A program made the translations under genes and the position numbers. 64,000 nt of DNA. Source: JACVRW01 sp963835705. GTDB lineage: Bacteria; Actinomycetota; Thermoleophilia; Solirubrobacterales; Thermoleophilaceae. The stretch spans positions 230,150 through 294,149 of the forward strand of contig CAWIGR010000022.1 of assembly GCA_963835705.1 (NCBI GenBank), read 5' to 3'. Position 1 is the stretch's first letter; each line of letters begins with the position of its first letter. This document shows positions 30,556 through 38,798 of this stretch, in pieces. The notes below the pieces were generated by a model. That model saw only the letters and a list, made by a program, of their open reading frames with translations. It was not told the DNA's origin and made no database searches.

Positions 30556-32046
30556 ATGAGCACCGCCACCCTTCCCGACGTCCTCTCCGACCCCGCCCGC
30601 TCCTTCGCCGCCGGGCCGCACCGCCTCCTGATCGGCGGCGAGCGGCCGGAGGCGGCCGACGGGCGCACCTTCGACACGCTCGACCCGTCCACGGGCCGCA
30701 CGATCGCGGCGGTGGCCTACGCGGGCGCGGAGGACGTGGACCGCGCCGTGCGCGCGGCGCGCGAGGCGTTCGACGACGGCCGCTGGAGCGGGATCCCGGC
30801 CGCCGCGCGCACGCGGGCGATGCTGGCCCTGGCCGACGCGCTGGAGGCGAACGCGGACGAGCTCGCCGAGCTGGAGTCGCTCGACAACGGAAAGCCGGTG
30901 AAGCTGGCCAAGCGCGTGGACGTCCCCCTCGCCGTGGAGCACCTGCGCTACTTCGCCGGCTGGCCGACCAAGATCGCCGGCGAGACGCTGCCGGTCGCCC
31001 AGCCGAACATGCACTGCTACACGCGCAAGGAGCCCGTGGGCGTCTGCGGCCAGATCATCCCGTGGAACTTCCCGCTGCTGATGGCGGCCTGGAAGATCGC
31101 CCCGGCGCTGGCGGCGGGCTGCACGATCGTGCTGAAGCCGGCCGAGCAGACGCCGCTGACAGCTTTGCGCCTCGGTGAGCTGGCGCTCGAGTCGGGCATG
31201 CCGGAGGGCGTGCTGAACGTGATCGCCGGCGACGGCGAGACGGGTGCCGCGCTGGTCGACCACCCCGACGTGGACAAGATCGCGTTCACCGGCTCTACCG
31301 TCGTGGGACGCGAGATCGGCGCGAAGGCGGGCCGGGCGCTCAAGCGGGTGACGCTGGAGCTCGGCGGCAAGTCGCCCAACATCATCCTGCCCGACGCCGA
31401 CCTCGACGTGGCGGTCAAGGGCGCCTACCAGGCGATCTACTACAACACCGGCCAGGCCTGCAACGCCGGCTCGCGGCTGTTCGTGCAGCGCGACCAGTAC
31501 GACGACGTGGTCGGCGCGCTCGTGGAGGCGGCCGGGAAGGCGCGCATCGGGCCGGGACTGGACCCCTCGACCCAGATGGGCCCGCTCATCTCCGCGGAGC
31601 AGGAGGAGCGCGTGCTGGGCTACATCGAGTCGGGCAAGTCCGAGGGGGCCGAGCTCGTCACGGGCGGCGGGGCGCGGGAGGGCGACGGCTGGTTCGTGGA
31701 GCCCACGCTGTTCAGCGCCACCAGCGACGACCTCACGATCGCGCGCGAGGAGATCTTCGGCCCCGTGCTCGTGGCGCTCCCGTACGACTCGATCGAGGAG
31801 GTGGCGCGCCGCGCGAACGACACCGACTACGGCCTGGCCGCCGGGGTCTGGACGCGCGACCTGTCAAAGGCGCACAAGCTGGCCGCGCTGCTGCGCGCCG
31901 GCGACATCTGGGTGAACACCTGGAGCGCGGGCGACCCCTCGGCGCCGTTTGGCGGCTTCAAGGCCAGCGGGGTGGGGCGCGAGCACGGCCGCGAGGGCCT
32001 GAGCGCCTACCTCGAGAACAAGACGGTCTGGGTCAACCTGGGCTGA
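30556..32046 (+). CDS. NAD-dependent aldehyde dehydrogenase
   Basis: A 496-residue class-I-type ALDH. It has the PWNFPLLMAAWKIAPALAAG anchor, KPAEQTPLTAL, GSTVVGREIG (cofactor), the general-base Glu in LELGGKSPNII and the catalytic Cys in NTGQACNAGSRLF. Length is standard. It ends by overlapping the convergent FAD oxidase stop (14 nt). Because the facing genes look like hydroxyproline catabolism, oxidation of alpha-ketoglutarate semialdehyde is a plausible role, though betaine- or other aldehyde use cannot be excluded. Confidence 0.92.
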   Translation: MSTATLPDVLSDPARSFAAGPHRLLIGGERPEAADGRTFDTLDPSTGRTIAAVAYAGAEDVDRAVRAAREAFDDGRWSGIPAAARTRAMLALADALEANADELAELESLDNGKPVKLAKRVDVPLAVEHLRYFAGWPTKIAGETLPVAQPNMHCYTRKEPVGVCGQIIPWNFPLLMAAWKIAPALAAGCTIVLKPAEQTPLTALRLGELALESGMPEGVLNVIAGDGETGAALVDHPDVDKIAFTGSTVVGREIGAKAGRALKRVTLELGGKSPNIILPDADLDVAVKGAYQAIYYNTGQACNAGSRLFVQRDQYDDVVGALVEAAGKARIGPGLDPSTQMGPLISAEQEERVLGYIESGKSEGAELVTGGGAREGDGWFVEPTLFSATSDDLTIAREEIFGPVLVALPYDSIEEVARRANDTDYGLAAGVWTRDLSKAHKLAALLRAGDIWVNTWSAGDPSAPFGGFKASGVGREHGREGLSAYLENKTVWVNLG

Positions 32047-33259
32047 AGCGGTCGGGGTCGAAGGGGGCCAGGTCGAGGTCCATCGGCTCGCCCGCGATGG
32101 CCTGAGCGATCAGCCGGCCGGTGATCGGCCCGTGCGCCACGCCGGCGCCCTCGTGGCCCGTGGCGACGAACAGGCCCTCGGCGGCCTTGGTGGGACCGAT
32201 GGCGGGGAGGCCGCCGGGGAGCCAGGGGCGCAGGCCGGCCCAGGCGGCGTCGGTCGTCAGGTCGGCGATGCCGGGCGCGAGGCGAACGGCAGCGGTAAGG
32301 AGGAGGTTCGTGACCGCGGGGTTCACGGACAGGCCGAACCCGCGCCGCTCGCGGCTCGAGCCGACGAGCACGTGGCCGTCGAGCGTGGTCTCCATGACGG
32401 TGCTCACCTGTAGCCCGGCATCCTCGCTCTCGACCGCGGCCATGTAGCCGCCGTCGATCACCTTGTGACGGAGGAAGTCGGGCCGGTGCTCCAACCGCAC
32501 CAGCTGCCCCTTGCGGGGCTCGACCGGCAACGTGAGCCCGGCGGTGGCGGCGAGCTCCGCACTCCAGGCGCCGCAGGCAAGCACGACAACGGCAGCAAAG
32601 AGAGGTCCGTCGGGCGTGGTGATGCCCTCGACCCGAGGGGGTTCAACACAAAGCGGCGACATATCCGCCGCAACGTGCCGGACCCCCTTGCGAAGCGGCG
32701 GCTCGGGCTCCCCTTCATTGCTGCCGTTCAGCACGATCGAAAGCACCTCACGGCCGGTCTCAACCACGGCGCCGCGGGCCGAGGCGAGCCGCGCCAACGC
32801 CCCAGCAATGGCCCGCGGCGCGCACTGCAGATCGTCCGGAAACCAGGACGCCCCGAGCAGCGGACCGCGCAGCGAAGGCTCGGCGTCCCGCACCTCTTCC
32901 GCCGACAGCAGCGAGCACCGCACGCCCGCGGCCCGCAGCCCTTCCAGCCGCGCCGCCTCGGCCGCCCAGCCCGGCTCGTCCGCGTGCACCACCAGCGCCC
33001 CCTTGCGCCGGATCCCCGCCTCCTCCCCGAGCAGCTCCTCGATCTCGTCGAACAGGGCCAGGCCGGGCACGGCCAGCGACAGGTCGGGACCGGGGCGCTT
33101 GTCGCAACACAACACGTTCCCCTCCCCCAGCCCCGTCGTTCCACCCGAGACCGCACCACGATCGACCAAGCAGACCGACATCCCTCGCGAAGCGAGCTCG
33201 TAGGCGCACGCGCAGCCGACGATGCCGGCCCCCACGACCACCGCGTCGTACGAGCTCAC
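32033..33259 (-). CDS. FAD-dependent oxidase, probable D-hydroxyproline dehydrogenase, with palindromic in-frame insert
   Basis: A 408-residue DAO-family flavoprotein. The Rossmann motif is VVVGAGIVGCACAYELASRG, with GGTTGLGEGNVL near the flavin and GEGAGV-like C-terminus ATGHEGAGVAHGPITGRL. In hydroxyproline degradation such an oxidase converts cis-4-hydroxy-D-proline to pyrroline-4-hydroxy-2-carboxylate. About 34 residues (roughly after REVLSIVL to before RVEGITTPDG) are extra compared with relatives and are encoded by a stem-loop-rich, lower-GC stretch. The frame is kept, so the protein may tolerate a surface loop. It follows the epimerase by 16 nt. Confidence 0.8.
   Translation of the reverse strand: MSSYDAVVVGAGIVGCACAYELASRGMSVCLVDRGAVSGGTTGLGEGNVLCCDKRPGPDLSLAVPGLALFDEIEELLGEEAGIRRKGALVVHADEPGWAAEAARLEGLRAAGVRCSLLSAEEVRDAEPSLRGPLLGASWFPDDLQCAPRAIAGALARLASARGAVVETGREVLSIVLNGSNEGEPEPPLRKGVRHVAADMSPLCVEPPRVEGITTPDGPLFAAVVVLACGAWSAELAATAGLTLPVEPRKGQLVRLEHRPDFLRHKVIDGGYMAAVESEDAGLQVSTVMETTLDGHVLVGSSRERRGFGLSVNPAVTNLLLTAAVRLAPGIADLTTDAAWAGLRPWLPGGLPAIGPTKAAEGLFVATGHEGAGVAHGPITGRLIAQAIAGEPMDLDLAPFDPDRFSPG
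32636..32688. repeat. palindromic element inserted in frame in the FAD oxidase gene
   Basis: Outer arms AGGGGGT (32636-32642) and ACCCCCT (32682-32688) are perfect complements. Inside them CAC/GTG pairs, and GCGGCG (32653-32658) pairs with CGCCGC (32666-32671). The GTGCCGGACCCCC end resembles dispersed GC-rich repeats I have seen in high-GC genomes. The stretch is AT-richer than the surrounding gene. It codes, on the minus strand, for part of the extra loop (KGVRHVAADMSPLCVEPP). Confidence 0.6.
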
Positions 33260-33275
33260 TCCGCCTCGCGCCGGC

Positions 33276-34277
33276 TCAGAGAGAGAACCCCGCCGGGAAC
33301 GGATCCTCGGGGTCCACCACGTACTGTCCCATCCCCGTGATCCACGCCCGCCCGGTGATCTCCGGCACCACCGCGGGAAGGCCGGCGACCGTCGTCTCCG
33401 CCACGATCCGGCCTCGGAAGCGCGTGCCGATCACCGACCGGTTCACGTACTCCTCGCCCACGCGGAGCTCGCCGCGCGCGTGCAGCGCGGCCAGCTTGGC
33501 CGAGGTGCCGGTGCCGCAGGGGGAGCGGTCGAGCCAGCCGGGATGGATCGACGTCGCGCTGCGCTGGGAGCGCGCGCCGTCCTCGCCCGGCGCCGTGAAG
33601 ATCACGTGCCGGCAGCCCGCGATGCGCTCGTCCGCCGGGTGCACGGGCCGCTCGGCATCGTTGATCGCGGACATCAGCTCCAGGCCACGCTCGATCAGCT
33701 CGCCGCCGCGGGCCGGGTCCACCGCCAGCCCCGCGGCCTCGGCCGGCAGGATGGCGTAGAAGTTGCCGCCGAAGGCCATGTCGTAGGTGAGCGTGCCGCC
33801 GTTCAGACGAACCTCGCGGTCGCGGCCCAGCAGGAACGACGGCACGTTGCGAAGGGCGACCGAGCGGGCGCGCCCCTCTATCACCGCCACCCGGGCCTCG
33901 ACCAGTCCGGCGGGCGTGTCGAGCCTCACCACCGTCTCCGGCTCGCTCACCTCGACCATGCCGGTCTCCACCAGCACGGTGGCGACCCCGATCGTGCCGT
34001 GCCCGCACATCGGGAGGCAGCCGGAGACCTCGATGAACACGACGCCCCAGTCGGCGCCGGGTTGGATGGGCGGCTGGAGGATGGCGCCCGACATGGCCCC
34101 GTGCCCGCGCGGCTCGCGCATCAGCAGCAGGCGAAGATCGTCCATGTGACGCTCGAAGTGGAGCTTGCGCTCGAGCATCGTCGCGCCCGGGATGGGGCCG
34201 ACGCCGCCCGTGATCACGCGCGTGGGCATGCCCTCCGTATGGGAGTCGACGGCCGCGAAGACGCGGCTCGCTCTCAC
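33276..34277 (-). CDS. 4-hydroxyproline 2-epimerase (proline racemase family)
   Basis: A 333-residue PLP-independent epimerase. The two catalytic cysteines are present: Cys91 in MCGHGTIG and Cys254 in SPCGTGTSA. HTEGMPTRVITGG and GHGAMSGAI are family blocks. A Cys/Cys pair with the Ser/Cys-free GTGTSA context fits trans-4-hydroxy-L-proline 2-epimerase or proline racemase rather than the dehydratases with Thr. Its GTG overlaps the stop of the DapA-like gene (4 nt). It would start the pathway by making cis-4-hydroxy-D-proline, the substrate of the neighbouring FAD oxidase. Confidence 0.9.
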   Translation of the reverse strand: MRASRVFAAVDSHTEGMPTRVITGGVGPIPGATMLERKLHFERHMDDLRLLLMREPRGHGAMSGAILQPPIQPGADWGVVFIEVSGCLPMCGHGTIGVATVLVETGMVEVSEPETVVRLDTPAGLVEARVAVIEGRARSVALRNVPSFLLGRDREVRLNGGTLTYDMAFGGNFYAILPAEAAGLAVDPARGGELIERGLELMSAINDAERPVHPADERIAGCRHVIFTAPGEDGARSQRSATSIHPGWLDRSPCGTGTSAKLAALHARGELRVGEEYVNRSVIGTRFRGRIVAETTVAGLPAVVPEITGRAWITGMGQYVVDPEDPFPAGFSL

Positions 34278-35158
34278 CCGGCGACCCCTGCCCCGAGCGC
34301 CGCCACCGCCTCCTCCACGCGGCGCCGCTCGTCGGCGGTCAGCTCGAGCCGCGGCGGCCGGCACGGACCGCCCTCGCGGCCGACGAGGTCCATGCCGGCC
34401 TTGAAGAACTGCACGAGCTTGGGGTGCATGTCGAGCCGGGCGAGCGGAAGGATGCGCCCGTACACGGCGCGCGCCTCGTCCAGCCGTCCCTCGGCGCAGA
34501 GCCGGAACAGCTCCACGCATTCGCGCGGCGCCACGTTGACCACACCGGAGACCCAGCCGGTGGCGCCGGCGCAGAAGCCCTCGAGCGCCCAGTCGTCGCC
34601 GCCCACGAGCACCTCGAGGTCCTCCGTCGCGTTCAGGAGCGCCGCGAGGCGGCGGGCGTCGCCGGAGCACTCCTTGATCGCAACCACCCCGTCGATCTCG
34701 GCCAGCCGCGCGATCAGCTCCGGCGCCATGTCCGTGCCGCTCGCCTTCGGGTTGTTGTAGGCCATGATCGGCAGCTCGGTCGCCTCGGCCACCGTCCGGT
34801 AGAACGCCTCGATCTCGCGCGCGTCGCCCTCGTAGCCGAACGGCGGGAGCAGCATGAGCGCGCCGGCTCCGGCCGCGGCGGCGTCGGCCGCAAGAGCGCT
34901 CGAGCGGGCCGGCGTCTCGCTCGACACTCCGGCCGTGACCGTCGCGCGCCCGCCGCTCGCCTCCACGAGCGTCTCGATCACGAGCCGGCGCTCGGCGGCG
35001 TTCATGCTCTGCGCCTCTCCCATCGTCCCGGTGCCGACCAACCCCGTCGCGCCCGAGTCGAGCAGCCATTCGACGTTGCGGGCGAGCGCGCCCGTGTCGA
35101 TCTCACCGCCCTCGTCGAACGGCGTCAGGACGGCGGGGACGACACCTTCGAAGCGCAT
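34274..35158 (-). CDS. DapA-family lyase, probable 1-pyrroline-4-hydroxy-2-carboxylate deaminase
   Basis: A 294-residue N-acetylneuraminate-lyase-type TIM barrel. Schiff-base Lys162 is in VAIKECSGD and the conserved Tyr134 in MAYNNPKASG. The pyruvate-carboxylate loop is GTGTMGEAQSM. Family alternatives include dihydrodipicolinate synthase and sugar-acid aldolases. Gene order with an epimerase and an FAD oxidase points to the deaminase of hydroxyproline degradation, which yields alpha-ketoglutarate semialdehyde. First gene of the three-gene operon; GGAGG lies before the start. Confidence 0.82.
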   Translation of the reverse strand: MRFEGVVPAVLTPFDEGGEIDTGALARNVEWLLDSGATGLVGTGTMGEAQSMNAAERRLVIETLVEASGGRATVTAGVSSETPARSSALAADAAAAGAGALMLLPPFGYEGDAREIEAFYRTVAEATELPIMAYNNPKASGTDMAPELIARLAEIDGVVAIKECSGDARRLAALLNATEDLEVLVGGDDWALEGFCAGATGWVSGVVNVAPRECVELFRLCAEGRLDEARAVYGRILPLARLDMHPKLVQFFKAGMDLVGREGGPCRPPRLELTADERRRVEEAVAALGAGVAG

Positions 35159-35188
35159 GCGCGAGCCTCCATCCGGTCGGGAGGCTCA

Positions 35189-35228
35189 AGCTTCGCACGT
35201 CGTACGTCGTCTCAAGGCAGACGAAGCT
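35189..35228. promoter_or_regulatory. promoter region of the hydroxyproline-type operon with repeated ACGTCGT
   Basis: Two exact tandem copies of ACGTCGT (35197-35210) lie inside an inverted repeat AGCTTCG (35189-35195) / CGAAGCT (35222-35228). The structure is between the operon start and the GSDH gene. It could be an operator for an unlinked regulator; there is no regulator gene beside it. Confidence 0.35.
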
Positions 35229-35259
35229 CTGCGCCTCGCCCTCGGCTCCCGGCCCGCCG

Positions 35260-36495
35260 TCAGCCGCGGCCGATGCGGTAGACCGGCCCGGAGAGCGACA
35301 CCGCGTAGACGCGGCCACGGCCGTCCTCCCCGAAGGAGACGAGCTCCGACACGCGCAGGCCGCTCGCGCGGTTGGGGGCACGCGGCCGCTTGAGGAAGGC
35401 AAGCCGCAGCGCCGGGTTGCAGAGGTCGCCGTACACGTACCGGCCGTAGTAGCGGGTGCCGCGCAGCGAGGGGTCGCGGATCACGTAGCCACCGATGATC
35501 GAGCAATAGCCGCCGCCCTGATCGTGGTGGATCACCGGCGGGACGTGGCCCGGCGCCATGCCGCCCTCGTAGCTGCTTCGGCCCTCGAAGGCGTCCCAGC
35601 CGAAGTTGTCGCCCCCGGTCGGTGCGCGGCCGCCGTCGCGGCCCGGCACGAAGTCGATCTCCTCGACCTCGTCCTGGCCGACGTCGCCGACGGTCAGGTG
35701 CCCCCGGCGGCGGTCGAACGAGAAGCGGTAGGGATTGCGCAGGCCGTACGCGTAGACCTCGCCGCGCGCGCCGCTGCGGCCGCGGAACGGGTTGGAGGAC
35801 GGGATGTCATAGCCGCCGTCCGGACGCGGGTCGATGCGGATCAGCTTGCCGAGGATGCGGCCGAGGTTCTGGGCGTTCTCGTCGGGATCGCCCCCGCCGC
35901 CGCCGTCGCCGAAGCCGGCGTAGAGCATGCCGTCGGGCCCGACCTGGAGCTGCCCGCCCTTGTGGTTGGCGCGGGTGTGCGGCACTCGCATCACCGAGCG
36001 CCGCGACGCCGGGTCCGCCCGGTTCGGGTCGCCGGAGCGCCGGAACTGGTCGATCTGGATGAAGCCCTGGTTGTCGGTGTAGTAGACGAAGAAGCGCCCG
36101 GAACTCCGGTAGTCGCGTGCGAACGCCATCGACAGGAGGCCGCTCTCGCCGCCGGTCGTGACGCGGTCTGAGATGTCGAGGAAGGTCGAGCGGCGGCGTC
36201 CGTTGACCACAACGACGCTCCCCTCGCGCTGCACGACGAAGCGGCGGCGCCGGTCACCGCGCGGCGCGGCGATGTAGGTGGGCTGGTTGAAGCGGCCGAG
36301 CAGGAGCAGCCGGACCGGCCGACCGGCCGGGGCGGGCTCGGCCGGAGAGCCCCGCTCGCCGGATGCGGTGCCGTCCTCTGCCGTCGGCTCCTGCCCGCCC
36401 GGCTCGGCCGTCGGCGCGTCCTCGTCGTCCGTGGAGCAACCGGCGAGAGCAGCGAGCGCGAACGCGACGGCAAGCATCGATCGGCAGGCGCTCAC
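35260..36495 (-). CDS. PQQ-type glucose/sorbosone dehydrogenase family lipoprotein
   Basis: A 411-residue lipoprotein. The signal peptide MLAVAFALAALAGC ends in a lipobox (LAGC, Cys near residue 20). A disordered acidic Pro/Glu linker (about 21-55) leads into a six-bladed propeller of the GSDH family: RRFVVQREGSVVVVNG, SGLLSMAFARDY, HKGGQLQVGPDGMLYAGFGD, RNPYRFSFDRR, GDVGQDEVEEIDFV. It would oxidise sugars or polyols on the outer face of the membrane if PQQ is supplied; many actinobacterial homologues have no proven cofactor. It stands alone between the hydroxyproline-type operon and tRNA-Pro. Confidence 0.88.
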   Translation of the reverse strand: MSACRSMLAVAFALAALAGCSTDDEDAPTAEPGGQEPTAEDGTASGERGSPAEPAPAGRPVRLLLLGRFNQPTYIAAPRGDRRRRFVVQREGSVVVVNGRRRSTFLDISDRVTTGGESGLLSMAFARDYRSSGRFFVYYTDNQGFIQIDQFRRSGDPNRADPASRRSVMRVPHTRANHKGGQLQVGPDGMLYAGFGDGGGGGDPDENAQNLGRILGKLIRIDPRPDGGYDIPSSNPFRGRSGARGEVYAYGLRNPYRFSFDRRRGHLTVGDVGQDEVEEIDFVPGRDGGRAPTGGDNFGWDAFEGRSSYEGGMAPGHVPPVIHHDQGGGYCSIIGGYVIRDPSLRGTRYYGRYVYGDLCNPALRLAFLKRPRAPNRASGLRVSELVSFGEDGRGRVYAVSLSGPVYRIGRG

Positions 36496-36534
36496 GCAAC
36501 CTCAGTATGGCAACGCCGCTACCCTAGATCCGTT

Positions 36535-36608
36535 CGGGCTGTGGCGCAGCTTGGTAGCGCGCTCCGTTCGGGTCGGAGAGGTCGCTGGTTCAAATCCAGT
36601 CAGCCCGA
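36535..36608 (+). tRNA. tRNA-Pro (anticodon CGG)
   Basis: A 74-nt cloverleaf: acceptor stem CGGGCTG/CAGCCCG (7 bp) with discriminator A, D-arm GCGCAGCTTGGTAGCGC, anticodon stem CTCCG/CGGAG with loop TTCGGGT (anticodon at 36569-36571), and T-arm with GGTTCAAATCC. CCA is not encoded. CCG is a common proline codon in this GC-rich genome, so it should be heavily used. Confidence 0.97.
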
Positions 36609-36616
36609 TGACAGAG

Positions 36617-36640
36617 GAGGGCGGCCTCGCGGCCGCCCTC
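36617..36640 (+). terminator. hairpin terminator after tRNA-Pro
   Basis: A perfect 10-bp stem (GAGGGCGGCC / GGCCGCCCTC) with a TCGC tetraloop, starting 8 nt after the tRNA. No strong T-tract follows, as is common in high-GC genomes. Confidence 0.7.
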
Positions 36641-36669
36641 TCCAGTCGTATGCCGGTGTCTCGCCCCAG

Positions 36670-38681
36670 CTAGCGCCGCAGGTGTGAGCCGAGCCACTCC
36701 GACAGCGGCTGACCGGACCACAGGGCGCCGGCGCCGCCGCCGCCGGACGACCTTGGCGCGGCCATTCCGCCGCTGACGTCCGGCCATTCCGCCGCCCACG
36801 TTACGCAGGGCCGAGTCGTGCGACAGGACCGCCCCGACATGGGCGCCGCCGTCGGCAAGCTGCTCCATCCCAACTGTGTCGATGTTGTTGATGGTGTCGC
36901 CCGCCTGGTGGTAGTTGGGGTCGAACGCGACCCCTGGCGTGCCGCCCCACTTCGCCGCCTGCGCCGGGGTCTTCGCAACCTCGGCCCCCGAGAACAGACC
37001 GCCCGACGCCACGCCGTTGTCCTGGAACGGCTTGTAGTCCGACCGCCCGTCGAACGCGGTCGGCTCGGTCGGGATGCCCTGCGAGTCGAAGTACTGGACG
37101 AACTCGCGCTCGATCCGCGCCGCGCCTTCGTTGACGGTCGGTGCCGTCGCCGGCGGTGCGGTGTTCGAGAAGTCGCCGTCGTAGACGAACTTACCGTGGT
37201 TGGGCGAGCCCAGCATGTCGAAGTTGAGGTATCCCGCGAGGCGGTTGAAATCCTCATCCGACAGTGCCGCCATGTAGCGAGTCGCTCCGACGAGACCCGA
37301 CTCCTCCGCACCCCAGAGCGCGAAGCGCATCTTGTTCACGGGCTGGATGCCGAGGCGCTGCATCTGCACCGCCATCTCCAGGACGAGCGCCGAGCCGGAG
37401 CCGTTGTCGTTGATGCCCGGGCCCTCCGGGACCGAGTCCAGGTGCCCGCCGAACATCACGACGCGGTTCGGGTTTCCGCCCGGCGTCTCCGCCAGCACGT
37501 TCGTCGACATGCGTCGGTCGTTCTCGGCGTCGACGATGATCTGGCCGGTGGTCGGGTCGGTCCTCGCTCGCGAGCCGTCGCCCATCGCGTAGGAGGTGCC
37601 GACACCGGAATCGTCGATGTCGGGCGGAACGGGCTGGCCGTCCTGCGCCGTCTCGCCCAGCGTTCCGGCGACGACGCCCTCGTTGCCCGGGGTGCCCAGT
37701 TGAAGATGACCGCGCCGGCCGCGCCGGCCGTCTGGGCGTTGGTGGCCTTCTGGGCGAACGGGCAGCTGCCGCGCTGCATCAGCGCGATGTCACCCGCCGT
37801 GAAGCCGGCGAAGTCGGCGGCCTCGCAGCCCGACGTCGAAACGCGCTGCGCCGGGTCGGACTGAGGTTCGGGTCGACCGGCGTGATCGTGCGCCGTCCGC
37901 GTCCCCGCTGGCCGAGTACGTCATCGTCTGGAACTCGGTTCGTGGCGTATAGGTCTGCGCCGTCGGCGAAGCCGTCCCTGAGGACCGGCGTCCGGAGCTC
38001 CTGGAAGGTGACGAAGTTGAACAGCTGCGTCGTCGGGCTGTAACCCGCCGCGCGGAACACGCCGAGGACGTACTGGACCGAGCCGCCGTAGCCCTGGAAG
38101 CCCGAGGCGCGGTTGCCGCCGTTGCTGTCGGCGATCTCCTGGAACGCACGCAGGTGCGAGAGCATGCCCTGGCCCGTGATCGCGTCACGGAGCTTCTGGG
38201 ACGGCGAGCGGTTGTCGGCCGGCGTGACCGTAGAGGGAGCCGGCACGACCCGGATCACGACCATCCGGCGGCGCTTGCACGCGTCCGCCCTCCTCGTCCT
38301 GGCGCGGCGCACGCAGGCGGTCAGACGGTACGTCCGCGCCCGCGTGCCGGCCGGGACGCGAACCCGCTTGGAATAGCGCCGAGAACGCCCGCCGTTCGTT
38401 CGCCGCACGCGAGTCGTGGCGAGACGAACGCCGCCGCGAGCCGTACGAGTCCGCCGCAGCGAATAGCGCAGGCGTGCGCTCGCGGCACGCCGGCCCGCCC
38501 TGTTTCGCACGCGCCCCGCGACACGAACCCTCTCGCCGGCGGTCACGGTTCTGTCCGAGACCCGCATGGTCGTGATCTGGAAGTGGCCCCGCTTCTTCTT
38601 CTGCGTCTGAGCCTCTGCGACTGGGACGACCGCGAGCATCAGGGCGGCCACGCTAAGCGTGGCAATGGTGCGCAACGACAT
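36670..38681 (-). pseudogene. secreted M28 aminopeptidase with PA domain, broken by three frame changes
   Basis: The start has a clear ribosome-binding site (GGAGAGGAG) and signal peptide (MSLRTIATLSVAALMLAVVP). A basic Arg-rich beta domain follows (about 30-145), then an M28 region. The reading frame changes near 37,857 and 37,700 (each consistent with one missing base) and near 36,790. Following the frames, the zinc motifs are complete: FGGHLDSVPEGPG, INDNGSGSA, WGAEESGLVGATRY and LNFDMLGSPN. Just before the last shift the text GGCCATTCCGCCGC is duplicated with a 22-nt period, which itself shifts the frame. The tail ends PLSEWLGSHLRR. As written the enzyme is not made whole. Confidence 0.8.
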
Positions 38682-38798
38682 CTTCGGAACTCCTCTCCCG
38701 GTAGTCGGCGAGCGGCGGCAGCGACGTTCCGAGAGTCTCCCGGAGCGCCGGACGCTGTCCTACCCGAGTAGGAGAAGCCCAAAACCCATCGTCACGGG

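Noticed and set aside
38758..38774. CCTAC-CCGA-GTAGG hairpin as a proven terminator after the peroxidase
   Set aside because: The stem is only 5 bp with no T-tract, too weak to claim.
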